Part shown: in pieces, positions 1 to 8,122 of the stretch
Position numbering within the stretch: the first letter of the stretch is position 1
How the letters are laid out: each line of letters starts with the position of its first letter
Source of the DNA: Janthinobacterium sp. BJB426
GTDB taxonomy: Bacteria > Pseudomonadota > Gammaproteobacteria > Burkholderiales > Burkholderiaceae_D
Length of the DNA stretch: 64,000 nt
Assembly: GCF_002735705.1 (NCBI RefSeq)
Contig: NZ_PDZL01000007.1
Location: forward strand, 222,559-286,558
Direction: 5' to 3'
Made by a program: the position numbers and the translations under genes
Notes under the pieces: model-generated
The model's input: only the letters and a program-made list of their open reading frames with translations
Database searches by the model: none
Told to the model about the DNA's origin: nothing

Positions 1-331
1 CACGCACCTGCTGCGCCGGGTATTTCTGTGCGTTCAGTTCCATCTTTTCCAGGGCGGCCGCGTGCAGGTCGACGCCGCTCTTGTCGGCCAGGCGCACCAG
101 ATACATCAGCACGTCGGCCAGTTCGTGGCGGATGCCCGTGCGTTTGGCATCGTCGAGTTCTGCATCCGCGCCCGTGGGTAGCCATTGGTAGTGCTCCACC
201 AGTTCCGCCACTTCCACGGACAGGGCCATCGCCAGGTTTTTCGGCGTGTGGAACTGATCCCAGTCGCGTTCGTCGGCAAAGGCGCGCAGGCGCGCACGGA
301 TATCAAACAGGCTGTCGGCAGGCGTGTTCAT
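1..331 (-). CDS. MazG-like nucleotide pyrophosphohydrolase (3' end cut by window)
   Basis: The minus strand is open from an ATG at 331 to the window edge, giving 110 codons without a stop, so the C-terminus is missing. The protein reads MNTPADSLFDIRARLRAF and contains SVEVAELVEHYQW and ELADVLMYLVRLADK. These are the acidic helix motifs (ExxE and ExxD type) that bind Mg2+ in all-alpha NTP pyrophosphatases of the MazG/RS21-C6 group. Such enzymes hydrolyse non-canonical or excess dNTPs to dNMP and PPi. The start overlaps the stop of the upstream GNAT gene in an ATGA arrangement, so the two are probably translationally coupled. Substrate specificity cannot be read from the sequence. Confidence 0.85.
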   Translation of the reverse strand, partial: MNTPADSLFDIRARLRAFADERDWDQFHTPKNLAMALSVEVAELVEHYQWLPTGADAELDDAKRTGIRHELADVLMYLVRLADKSGVDLHAAALEKMELNAQKYPAQQVR

Positions 332-789
332 GCGGCCGCCTGCAGCGGTTTTTCCATGAATACACTGAACGGATCGTCTGGATAGTCGCCGTACGGTCCG
401 CGCCGCTGGTAGCCGTGGCGTGCGTACAGGGCGATCGCTTCCGGCTGGTGGATGCCCGTCTCCAGGGTCAGCAAGCGGCAGCCGCGCGCCAGCGCCTGCT
501 CTTCCAGCAAGGCCAGCAGGCGCTTGGCCAGGCCCAGGCCGCGGCTGTCCGGGTGCACGTACATGCGCTTGACCTCGCCGAATGCGGGCGTGACGACGAT
601 GGCGCCGCAGGCCCGCGCCGCGCCTGCCGCATCGCGGGCGACGGCGAACAGCAGGGTGTCAGGCGGCAAGGACGCCAGGTCCAGCGAGTAGACGCACTCG
701 GCCGGATACAGGGTTTGTTGATATGCATCAAGCTCGGCGATCAGGGTTTGCACGTCGGCTTGCTGCGGCGATTCCAGGTGAATTTGCAT
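328..789 (-). CDS. GNAT family N-acetyltransferase
   Basis: This 153-residue protein has the GNAT fold signature. A beta-strand ending in VKRMYVHPDSRGLGLAKRL (residues about 74-92) carries the acetyl-CoA pyrophosphate-binding R/Q-x-x-G-x-G/A motif as RGLGLA. It is followed by LTLETGIHQPEAIALYARHG, typical of motif B. It probably transfers an acetyl group from acetyl-CoA to an amine, but the substrate is unknown. Its TGA overlaps the ATG of the downstream pyrophosphohydrolase by ATGA. A G-rich/C-rich inverted repeat (790-796 with 812-818) lies directly upstream of the start. Confidence 0.88.
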   Translation of the reverse strand: MQIHLESPQQADVQTLIAELDAYQQTLYPAECVYSLDLASLPPDTLLFAVARDAAGAARACGAIVVTPAFGEVKRMYVHPDSRGLGLAKRLLALLEEQALARGCRLLTLETGIHQPEAIALYARHGYQRRGPYGDYPDDPFSVFMEKPLQAAA

Positions 790-818
790 GGGGGAAGCAC
801 GTTGACTGAGATTCCCCC
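790..818. repeat. GGGGGAA / TTCCCCC inverted repeat before the GNAT start
   Basis: GGGGGAA at 790-796 pairs with TTCCCCC at 812-818 across a 15-base loop. It fills the gap between the P450 stop and the GNAT start. It could end P450 transcription, but no T-run follows. It could also fold the leader of the GNAT mRNA, since one arm abuts the ATG. Confidence 0.4.
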
Positions 819-825
819 CATGGTA

Positions 826-2262
826 TCACTGCGGCCGCGCCAGGCGCATGCTCAGGCCGATGGGCGACATGACAAAACCCATCAGCTCCTGCGCCTCGCC
901 GCCATCGGGCGTATCGACGCCGGCGATGTCGAAGCTGCCCAGCAGCATGGCCATGGCGATCTTGATTTCCAACAAGGCCAGGTAGCGGCCTGGGCATGTG
1001 CGCAGGCCGGCGCCGAAGGGCATGGCGGCGCGCTTGTTGTTCGCCTCGCCGCTTTCGGCCAGCCAGCGTTCGGGCTGGAACGCTTGCGCGTCGGGAAAGT
1101 GCGCATCGGACACCGTGTCGTGGCGCATCACGCACCATACGAGGGTGCCGGCCGGTACGGCGATATCGCCGATGACCGTGTCGCGCAGCGCCTCGACGGG
1201 CAGGAACGGCGCCACCGGTTTCAAGCGCATGGCTTCGCTGGCGCAGGCGCCCAGGTAGTCGAGGCTATCCATCTGCTCGATGGTGAAATGGGCCACGTCG
1301 GGCGCCAGGCGCCGCACTTCCTCGCGCGCCCGCGCCAGGGTGTGCGGATGGCGTTGCAGCAGGTAAATGATCCAGGACACCGTGTTGGCCGTCGTATCTT
1401 CACCGGCCAGCAGCATGGTCAGCACATTGCCGGCCACGTTGCGGTCGGTTACGCCGCTGCCTTCCAGGTCGGCGGCGGCGATCATCGCTTCGAGCAGGTT
1501 GGGCGGACGCTCGCGGCGCGCCGGGTCGCGCGCCATGCGCGTGCGCGCCTGCTGCACCAGGTCGGCCACGGCGGCGGAAAGGGCCGCCACGTCGCGGTCC
1601 AGCCGGCGGTCGACGGGCAGCTTGAGGTAGCGCCAGTACGGGAACATCGACAGGCTGCGCCGCGCCACGGCGGGCAGGATGTCGTCCATGTGGCGCTGGA
1701 TCACGTCTTCGCCCGCTTCCAGCGTGTTGACCTCGGTGCCGAAGGCCAAGCCGGCGATGATGTCGACCGTGTAGCGTTTCAGGTCGCCATCGAGGTTGAT
1801 CGCCTGGCCTTGCGTGGCGGCAAGATGCCAGCGCCGCTGCAGGCGCTGCGCCACCGTCACCAGCGCCGGGAAGTAGGCCTTGATGGCGCCGGGCGCCATG
1901 CCGGCCATGACCATGCGACGCTGGTTGCGCCATTCCGTGCCCTCGGCCAGGAACAGGCCGGGGATGCCACCCATTTCCTCGGACACGACGGAGCTGCTCA
2001 GGGGGCGGCGAAAACCGTCGGGCCGGTCGCGCAGCACGGCGCCGACGGCCTCGCTGTCGGCCACCACCAGCACCAGCGTGCGGCCGAACCAGGCGCGCAG
2101 GTAGGGGCCGTAGCGCCGCACCCACGCTTCCACGTCGCGGTGGATGCGCGGGAGCTTGATCTGCAGGCTGTTGCCGACGATGGGCAGGGCGAAGGGGCCA
2201 GGCAAGTGGCGGATCTGGCGCAGGGCGGTGGCGGGTGCGGCGGCGTGATCGAGCGGGGGCAT
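826..2262 (-). CDS. Cytochrome P450
   Basis: The predicted protein has 478 residues, a normal bacterial P450 length. It shows the I-helix oxygen-activation motif LLAGEDTTANT, the K-helix ExxR (SEAMR), the PERW segment, and the heme loop FGAGLRTCPGR with the axial thiolate at about Cys423. No membrane anchor or fused reductase is visible, so it needs separate electron-transfer partners, which are not in the window. The ATG at 2262 (MPPLDHAA) is chosen over upstream in-frame starts because GGAG lies just before it and the family's proline-rich N-terminus (LPGPFALPIVGN) begins soon after. It is transcribed divergently from an AraC-type regulator that may control it. The substrate is unknown; a fatty acid, terpene or aromatic are all possible. 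Confidence 0.93.
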   Translation of the reverse strand: MPPLDHAAAPATALRQIRHLPGPFALPIVGNSLQIKLPRIHRDVEAWVRRYGPYLRAWFGRTLVLVVADSEAVGAVLRDRPDGFRRPLSSSVVSEEMGGIPGLFLAEGTEWRNQRRMVMAGMAPGAIKAYFPALVTVAQRLQRRWHLAATQGQAINLDGDLKRYTVDIIAGLAFGTEVNTLEAGEDVIQRHMDDILPAVARRSLSMFPYWRYLKLPVDRRLDRDVAALSAAVADLVQQARTRMARDPARRERPPNLLEAMIAAADLEGSGVTDRNVAGNVLTMLLAGEDTTANTVSWIIYLLQRHPHTLARAREEVRRLAPDVAHFTIEQMDSLDYLGACASEAMRLKPVAPFLPVEALRDTVIGDIAVPAGTLVWCVMRHDTVSDAHFPDAQAFQPERWLAESGEANNKRAAMPFGAGLRTCPGRYLALLEIKIAMAMLLGSFDIAGVDTPDGGEAQELMGFVMSPIGLSMRLARPQ

Positions 2263-2375
2263 GGCGTACTCCAGGTGGATGGCGACAATGACCTCACTGT
2301 AGCGCGCTTGCGCGCCCGCGTCTTGAACGAATACGACATCGGGTGCGGCCGGAAATTGCCGGTACAATCGTCGCC

Positions 2376-3233
2376 ATGCCTGCCGCCCCACCGCCCCTGA
2401 CCCGCCTGATCGCGCCGCGCACCGCGCTCGCTTCCTGCGTGCGCGCCTTCCTCGTGCGCGATACCACGGGCTGCGCGCCCTTGCCGCCGGTGCAGCGCCT
2501 GAACCGCTTTCCCGCCGCGCCCATGTGCAGCATCATCTGGACCGTCGCGGGCGACGTGGAAGCGGCTGCGCCGGGCCTGTCGTTGCGGGACGTGCGCATG
2601 CCGACCGCGCTGTTCGGCGGCCCCCGCTCGTATCCGTTGGTCAGCTACAATCCCGGCCCCGTGCATTCGTTTGTCGTGATGTTGTATCCGGCCGCCCTGC
2701 ATGCCTTGACGCGCGTATCGATGGATGCCTTGCTGGACCAGTTTCGCCCGCTCGATGCGTTGTTCGATGCCGACTGGCTGGCCCTGTCGGACGCCGTGCT
2801 GGCCGCGCCCGACGACGCGGTCCGCGTCGGGCTGGTGGAAGATTTTCTCGCGCCGCGCTGGGCGCTGGCGCGCAAGGGCAGCGACGTGTCGGCCGGCGCC
2901 GTGCAGGACTGGGTGCGCCGCCTGGGCGTGCAGGCGGCATCGACGGGCCTGGCCAGCAGCGCGCGCAATATCGAGCGCCGCATCAAGGCCTGGGCCGGCC
3001 AGCCCATGCGCACCTTGCGCCGCATGCGCCGCGCGGAACAGCTGTTCCTCGACGAGCGCGGCGCCATCCTGCAGGGCACGGCGTCCTGGTCCGACGTCGC
3101 CGCCAGCGGCGGTTACGCCGACCAGGCCCATTTCTGCCGAGAGACGCGCGAAATCACGGGGCTAAGCCCCACCGAGCTGGCGCGCGCCATCCGCGACGAT
3201 GAAAGTTACTGGATCTACCGGGTGTGGAGTTAA
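2376..3233 (+). CDS. AraC family transcriptional regulator
   Basis: The protein has 285 residues. The C-terminal third carries an AraC-type double helix-turn-helix: RRMRRAEQLFLDERG, then WSDVAASGGYADQAHFCRE, where the Y-x-D-x-(A/S)-H-F signature is visible, followed by TGLSPTELAR. The N-terminal half (AraC-associated sensor type, similar to DUF6597 regulators) contains FPAAPMCSIIW and FGGPRSYPLVSYNPG. The start at 2376 is preferred to the ATG 33 bases upstream because homologues begin close to a proline-rich segment, but no strong ribosome binding site distinguishes them. It is divergent from the P450 gene across 113 bases and ends 9 bases from the convergent acetolactate synthase gene. Regulation of the P450 is inference from position. 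Confidence 0.85.
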   Translation: MPAAPPPLTRLIAPRTALASCVRAFLVRDTTGCAPLPPVQRLNRFPAAPMCSIIWTVAGDVEAAAPGLSLRDVRMPTALFGGPRSYPLVSYNPGPVHSFVVMLYPAALHALTRVSMDALLDQFRPLDALFDADWLALSDAVLAAPDDAVRVGLVEDFLAPRWALARKGSDVSAGAVQDWVRRLGVQAASTGLASSARNIERRIKAWAGQPMRTLRRMRRAEQLFLDERGAILQGTASWSDVAASGGYADQAHFCRETREITGLSPTELARAIRDDESYWIYRVWS

Positions 3234-3242
3234 ACGGGTTTT

Positions 3243-4991
3243 TTACTCGGTGTAAACGACGCCTTTGCGCAAGGTCACTTCATGGTGCCCCGCGCCGGGC
3301 GCCATCATGGGGAAGCAGTTTTCTGCGCCGTGCACGCGCACGTCGAGGAAGTACGGGCCGCTGGATGCCAGGCAGGCCGCCAGTGCCCCGTCGAGTTCGT
3401 CGCGCCGGCTCACCGTGTGCGCCTGCCAGCCGAAGGCGCGCGCCAGGGCGACGAAGTCGGGCAGCGCTTCCGTGTAGCTGTGGCTGTAGCGCTCGCCGTG
3501 GTGCAGTTCCTGCCACTGGCGCACCATGCCCATGTAGCCATTGTTCGACAACACCACTTTCACGGGCAGGCGGTGCTGCACGGCCGTGGCCAGTTCCTGG
3601 ATATTCATCAAGATCGACGCGTCGCCGCTGACGCATACGACGCATTTTCCCGGATGGGCGATCTGCGCGCCGATAGCTGCCGGCAAGCCATAACCCATGG
3701 TGCCGGCGCCGCCCGAGGTGAGCCAGCGGCGCGGCTGTTCGAAGCGCAAATGCTGCGCCGCCCACATCTGGTGCTGGCCCACGTCGGTGGAGACGATGGC
3801 GTCCTTGCCGTCGAGCGCCGCCTGCAGCCGTCGCATCAGCGCCTGCGGCGCGATCACCTGCGGCGTGTCTTCGAAGGCCAGCGAATCCTGCGCGCGCCAG
3901 CCATCGATGCGCTGCCACCACGGCTGGCGGTCCGCCAGCAAGCGGCCGCGCAGCTGCTCCAGCAATGCCGCCAGCACGGGCGCGCAGTCGCCGCGCAGGG
4001 CCACGTCGGCGCGCACCACCTTGCCGATCGACGCCGGGTCGATATCGACGTGGATGATTTTCGCACCGGGGCAGAAGGCGTCCAGCCGGCCCGTCACCCG
4101 GTCGTCGAAGCGGGCGCCGACGCAGACGATCAGATCCGCATGGTGCATGGCCAGGTTTGCTTCCAGGGTGCCGTGCATGCCCAGCATGCCGAGGAAGGCC
4201 GGGTGCGCGGCGGGAAAGGCGCCCAGGCCCAGCAGGGTCAAGGTGCACGGCGCGGCCGCCAGTTTTACCAGTTGGCCGAAGGCGGCGCAGGCATCGAGGC
4301 CGGAATTGATGAGACCTCCGCCGCCATAGAACACGGGCTGGCGCGCGCCGGCGATCAGGCTGGCGGCCCGTTCCAGGTCGGTGCTGCAAGGCAGGGGTAG
4401 GGCGGTGGTGGTGTCGGGCGGCAGCGGCGTGTGTTCCGTCACGGGGGCCAGCTGCATATCCTTGGGGAAATCGATCAGCACGGGACCGGGCCGGCCTTGC
4501 GTGGCTTGCTTAAATGCTTCGTGCACCACGGCCGCCGTTTCCTCGGCCGTGCGGATTTGCCGGTTCCACTTGGTGACGGGGCGCGAAATACCCAGCGCAT
4601 CGCATTCCTGGAAGGCGTTCGTGCCGATGCTGGTAGTGGCCACCTGGCCGCTGATGCAGATGACGGGTATCGAATCGCACAGGGCGTCGAGCAAGCCCGT
4701 GGTGGTATTGCTCATGCCGGGGCCGGACGTGACGAAGACGACGCCGGGCCGTCCCGTGCTGCGCGCATAGCCTTCGGCCGCGTGCACGGCTGCCTGTTCG
4801 TGGCGCACCAGCACGTGGCGCAAGCGGGGTTGCGCATGCAGCGCATCGTACAGGGGCAGCACGGCGCCGCCCGGATAGCCGAAGACGGTGTCGACGCCCA
4901 GGGCCAGCAGGGTGTCGATCAGGGTGCTGGCGCCGTTGCGCGGCGCAAGATCGTGGGCGGGAGCGAAGAGGGGAGCGGGATCGGGTTTCAT
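3243..4991 (-). CDS. Acetolactate synthase large subunit
   Basis: This 582-residue thiamine-diphosphate enzyme condenses two pyruvates (or pyruvate plus 2-oxobutyrate) in branched-chain amino-acid synthesis. Visible signatures are GVDTVFGYPGGAVLPLYDAL, the catalytic glutamate segment RHEQAAVHAAEGYARSTG, the FAD/TPP-site stretch FQECDALGISRPVTKWN, and the ThDP-binding motif GDASILMNIQELATA ending near NNGYMGMVRQWQ. The layout (N-, central and PP domains) is that of biosynthetic IlvB/IlvI/IlvG rather than catabolic AlsS. No small regulatory subunit (IlvN/H) gene is adjacent, so it may be a second, stand-alone copy that uses a subunit encoded elsewhere. It is divergent from an Lrp-type regulator with an Lrp-like box between them. 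Confidence 0.93.
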   Translation of the reverse strand: MKPDPAPLFAPAHDLAPRNGASTLIDTLLALGVDTVFGYPGGAVLPLYDALHAQPRLRHVLVRHEQAAVHAAEGYARSTGRPGVVFVTSGPGMSNTTTGLLDALCDSIPVICISGQVATTSIGTNAFQECDALGISRPVTKWNRQIRTAEETAAVVHEAFKQATQGRPGPVLIDFPKDMQLAPVTEHTPLPPDTTTALPLPCSTDLERAASLIAGARQPVFYGGGGLINSGLDACAAFGQLVKLAAAPCTLTLLGLGAFPAAHPAFLGMLGMHGTLEANLAMHHADLIVCVGARFDDRVTGRLDAFCPGAKIIHVDIDPASIGKVVRADVALRGDCAPVLAALLEQLRGRLLADRQPWWQRIDGWRAQDSLAFEDTPQVIAPQALMRRLQAALDGKDAIVSTDVGQHQMWAAQHLRFEQPRRWLTSGGAGTMGYGLPAAIGAQIAHPGKCVVCVSGDASILMNIQELATAVQHRLPVKVVLSNNGYMGMVRQWQELHHGERYSHSYTEALPDFVALARAFGWQAHTVSRRDELDGALAACLASSGPYFLDVRVHGAENCFPMMAPGAGHHEVTLRKGVVYTE

Positions 4992-4998
4992 GGCCTTA

Positions 4999-5022
4999 TT
5001 TTCTGCCTGATGCGGCAGAAAA
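4999..5022. promoter_or_regulatory. 9-bp perfect inverted repeat in the ALS/Lrp intergenic region
   Basis: TTTTCTGCC at 4999-5007 is repeated inverted as GGCAGAAAA at 5014-5022 with a 6-base spacer. It lies only 7 bases upstream of the acetolactate synthase ATG and so would sit in its 5' untranslated region or over its promoter. It may be a second regulator site or a leader hairpin. Confidence 0.5.
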
Positions 5023-5055
5023 GGCTGCTGGTTTTCTCGTATAGAATGCTTTAAT

Positions 5056-5070
5056 CAGCAAAATTTGCTG
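5056..5070. promoter_or_regulatory. Lrp-type binding site
   Basis: CAGCAAAATTTGCTG is a 15-bp palindrome (7-bp arms around one A). It matches the published E. coli Lrp consensus YAGHAWATTWTDCTR at 14 of 15 positions, the exception being the centre. It lies 20 bp before the lrp-like ATG and 64 bp before the acetolactate synthase ATG, so one site could control both genes. Confidence 0.7.
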
Positions 5071-5090
5071 CAAATACTGGAAATAACAAA

Positions 5091-5552
5091 ATGAAGCTGG
5101 ATAAATTCGACCTCGCCATCCTGACGGCCCTGCAGCAGGATGCCCGCATCAGCCTGCACGAGCTGAGCGCCAAGGTGGGCCTGACCTCGTCGCCATGCTG
5201 GGCGCGCATCAAGCGCATGGAAGACGATGGCGTCATCGAGGGTTATACGGTGAACGTCAACGCGGCCAAGGTGGGCCTGGCCGACACCGTCATCGTGCAA
5301 GTCACGCTGGACGACCATTCCGACCAGGCCCTGTTCGAGTTCGGCCACGCGCTGGCCATGATCCCGGAAGTGCTGGAAGCGTTTCTTGTCTCCGGCGACT
5401 ACGATTACTACCTGCGCATCGCCGTCAGCGATACGCGCGACTATGAACGGCTGCTGCGCGAGCGTTTATACAAAATTCCCGGCATCCGCCACAGCAAATC
5501 GAGCTTTGTCTTGCGCCAGCTCAAGCAGAGTTACTTGCCCTTGCAACGTTAG
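5091..5552 (+). CDS. Lrp/AsnC family transcriptional regulator
   Basis: The protein has 153 residues, the usual length. The N-terminal helix-turn-helix spans about residues 5-60 (DLAILTALQQDARISLHEL, then SSPCWARIKRMEDDGVI). The C-terminal RAM/AsnC ligand domain contains FLVSGDYDYYLRIAV, the conserved G-x-x-D-Y/F effector loop. Lrp proteins form octamers that sense amino acids. The gene is divergent from acetolactate synthase and has an Lrp-like box just before its start, pointing to autoregulation and control of the neighbour. A GC hairpin follows the stop. It could be Lrp itself or a local paralogue; the sequence alone does not decide. Confidence 0.92.
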   Translation: MKLDKFDLAILTALQQDARISLHELSAKVGLTSSPCWARIKRMEDDGVIEGYTVNVNAAKVGLADTVIVQVTLDDHSDQALFEFGHALAMIPEVLEAFLVSGDYDYYLRIAVSDTRDYERLLRERLYKIPGIRHSKSSFVLRQLKQSYLPLQR

Positions 5553-5556
5553 TTCC

Positions 5557-5578
5557 CCCGCACGGCGGGAGTTTTTCC
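5557..5578 (+). terminator. Rho-independent terminator after the Lrp-like gene
   Basis: CCCGC (5557-5561) and GCGGG (5565-5569) form a short stem with an ACG loop, followed by AGTTTTTCCC. The stem is short but the position directly after the stop fits. Confidence 0.55.
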
Positions 5579-5644
5579 CTAGTTCATTGATGGTGGCTGT
5601 CCGATACTGGACGCAATAAAAACCACTATAAATCGGGGATACGC

Positions 5645-8122
5645 ATGAAACTGACCTTATTCGCCGCCACCGCCATGGCGCTGTGCCAGGCGCAGGCTGC
5701 CGAACCGGAGATGACCGCATCGGGCGACTTGCCCACCGTCATCATCACGGGCAGCATGCCGCTGCCCACCATGGAGCAGCCGCGCGATGCGCTGGCCGCG
5801 CCCGTGCAGACGGCCAGCGCGCAGCAGATTGCCCGCAGCGGCGCGCTCGACTTATCCTCTTTTCTGCGCCGCAACCTGGGCAGCGTCTACGTGAACGAAG
5901 TGCAGAACAATCCGTTCCAGCCCGACGTCAGCTACCGCGGCTATACGGCGTCGCCGCTGCTGGGCACGCCGCAGGGCCTGTCCGTGTACCTGGACGGCAT
6001 GCGCCTGAACCAGCCGTTTGGCGATGTCGTCAGCTGGGACTTGATCCCGCGCATGGCGATCGCATCGCTGACCCTGATGCCCGGTTCGAACCCCCTGTTT
6101 GGCCTCAACACCCTGGGCGGCGCGCTGGCCCTGCAAACCAAGGATGGCAGGAGCAGTCCCGGCACCGCCATCGAGGCGCGCCTGGGTTCCGATCAACGTC
6201 GCGGTGTCGAGTTCGAGCATGGCGGCAGCAATGCCCAAGGCTGGCACTGGTATGTGACGGGCAACCGTTTCAAGGAAGATGGCTGGCGCGACGATTCCCC
6301 GTCCGACGTGCGCCAGCTGTTTGGCAAGCTGGGCTGGAGCGATGCGCGCACCGATATCGCCGTCACCATGGCCCACGCGGACAATGCGCTGACGGGCAAC
6401 GGCTTGCAGGAACAGCGTCTGCTGGCGCGCGACTACCGCAGCGTCTACACCAAGCCGGATTTGACGGAAAACAGGTCGACCCTGCTGAACGTGACGGGCA
6501 AGCACCAGGCCGGCGCTGCCTTGCTCTTGTCCGGCAATGTCTACTACCGCAAGATCGACACGCATACCTTCAATGGCGACCTGAACGACGAGTCGCTCGA
6601 CCAGTCCATCTACCAGCCCGGCGCGGCCGAACGGGCGGCCTTGGCGGCGGCCGGCTACACGGGCTTTCCCGCCAGCGGAGCAAACGCGTCCAATACGCCG
6701 TTCCCGAAGTGGCGCTGTATCGGCAACGTGCTGTTGAACGATGAACCGGCCGAAAAATGCAACGGCATGATCAACCGCAGCCATACCGAGCAGGAAAACT
6801 ACGGCTTTTCGGGGCAGTTCACGGCGCTGGCCGACCTGGCGGGCGCGCGTCATGCCGTCACGGCCGGCGCCGCCTATGACACGAGCCACGCCACCTTCCG
6901 CCAGACCAGCCAGTTCGGCTATCTGAACCCGGACCGCAGCATCACGCCAGTCGACTTCTTTGCCGACGGCACGGAAATCGACGACGACGGCACGCTAGTG
7001 GACAACCGGGTCGACTTGAGCGGGCGCATGCGCACCTGGAGCGTGTATGCGAGCGACAGTATTGCGTTCAATCAAGCGTTGACCTTGACGGTGTCTGGCC
7101 GCTACAACCGCAGCACGGTGCGTAACCGCGACGCCCTCACGCCGGGCGGCGGCAGCGGTTCGCTCGATGGCGACCACCGCTTCAGCCGCTTCAATCCCGC
7201 CATCGGCCTGGCGTATGCGCCGGCTGCGGGCGTGAGCGCCTATCTCGGCTACAACGAAGGCAGCCGCACGCCGACGGCCATAGAACTGGGCTGCGCCGAC
7301 CCGGACAACCCCTGCCGCCTGCCCAACGCCATGGCCGGCGACCCGCCGTTAAAACAGGTGGTGACGAAGACGTGGGAAGCGGGCGTGCGCGGCAGGCTTG
7401 CCAATGTGGCCAGCTGGAGCGCGGGCGTGTTCCGCGCGGAAAACCACGACGATATCCTGTTTGTGGCCGATAACCAGGCCGGTTTCGGCTACTTCAAGAA
7501 TTTCGGCAAGACGCGTCACCAGGGCGTGGAACTGGCGCTCGACGGCAAGGCAGGCGCGCTGGAGTTCGGCGTCAACTACACGTGGCTGCAGGCGACGTAT
7601 CAAAGCCGGGAAATCGTCAACGGCAGCGCCAACAGCAGCAGCGATGCGGACGCGCCTGGCCTGGAAGGCAATATCGTCATCGCGCCGGGCAACCGGATTC
7701 CTTTGACACCGAGCCATATCCTGAAGGCGCACATGGAGGTTCAGGGCGGACGCGACTGGACGGTGGGCCTGGCCATGACGGCCGTCTCCAGCGCGTATGC
7801 ACGCGGCAATGAAAACAACCGGCACCAGGCGGGCGGGGCGTCGTACCTTGGCGCGGGCAAGAGCGGCGGTTACGCGATCTTTGAACTCAATGGAAAATAT
7901 CAGCTGACACCGCAACTGAGCGTGTTTGCCCAGGTGAATAACCTGTTCGACCGCAAATATGCGACGGCGGCCCAGCTGGGCGCCACGGGTTTCGACGCCA
8001 ACGGCAATTTTTCCGCCAGGCCACTGCCCGCCGTGGGGGGCGCGTATCCGATGGTCAATGCGACCTTCTATGCGGCCGGTGCCCCGCGCAGCGTGAATGT
8101 GGGTTTGCGCTACGCGTTTTAA
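5645..8122 (+). CDS. TonB-dependent outer-membrane receptor
   Basis: The protein has 825 residues with a signal peptide (MKLTLFAATAMALCQAQAA) and a TonB-box-like DLPTVIITGS. A plug domain (about residues 45-165) contains SYRGYTASPLLGTPQGLSVY and GLNTLGGALALQTKDG, and a long beta-barrel follows. It ends in the aromatic outer-membrane signature VNVGLRYAF. The repeated motif FAQVNNLFDRKYATAAQLG is the typical C-terminal barrel segment. It imports a bound ligand using TonB energy; the ligand (siderophore, cobalamin, copper, sugar) cannot be told. No siderophore or sigma/anti-sigma genes are next to it. Its stop codon overlaps the stop of the convergent response-regulator gene. Confidence 0.92.
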   Translation: MKLTLFAATAMALCQAQAAEPEMTASGDLPTVIITGSMPLPTMEQPRDALAAPVQTASAQQIARSGALDLSSFLRRNLGSVYVNEVQNNPFQPDVSYRGYTASPLLGTPQGLSVYLDGMRLNQPFGDVVSWDLIPRMAIASLTLMPGSNPLFGLNTLGGALALQTKDGRSSPGTAIEARLGSDQRRGVEFEHGGSNAQGWHWYVTGNRFKEDGWRDDSPSDVRQLFGKLGWSDARTDIAVTMAHADNALTGNGLQEQRLLARDYRSVYTKPDLTENRSTLLNVTGKHQAGAALLLSGNVYYRKIDTHTFNGDLNDESLDQSIYQPGAAERAALAAAGYTGFPASGANASNTPFPKWRCIGNVLLNDEPAEKCNGMINRSHTEQENYGFSGQFTALADLAGARHAVTAGAAYDTSHATFRQTSQFGYLNPDRSITPVDFFADGTEIDDDGTLVDNRVDLSGRMRTWSVYASDSIAFNQALTLTVSGRYNRSTVRNRDALTPGGGSGSLDGDHRFSRFNPAIGLAYAPAAGVSAYLGYNEGSRTPTAIELGCADPDNPCRLPNAMAGDPPLKQVVTKTWEAGVRGRLANVASWSAGVFRAENHDDILFVADNQAGFGYFKNFGKTRHQGVELALDGKAGALEFGVNYTWLQATYQSREIVNGSANSSSDADAPGLEGNIVIAPGNRIPLTPSHILKAHMEVQGGRDWTVGLAMTAVSSAYARGNENNRHQAGGASYLGAGKSGGYAIFELNGKYQLTPQLSVFAQVNNLFDRKYATAAQLGATGFDANGNFSARPLPAVGGAYPMVNATFYAAGAPRSVNVGLRYAF

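Noticed and set aside
2323..2368. TTGAAC and TACAAT considered as a promoter for the AraC-type gene
   Set aside because: The spacing is 34 bases, far from the usual 17, and the TACAAT would leave almost no leader.
28..2400. A 790-codon frame on the plus strand
   Set aside because: It is antisense to three well-supported genes (pyrophosphohydrolase, GNAT, P450), and its His/Gln/Arg-rich composition is typical of GC-rich antisense frames.
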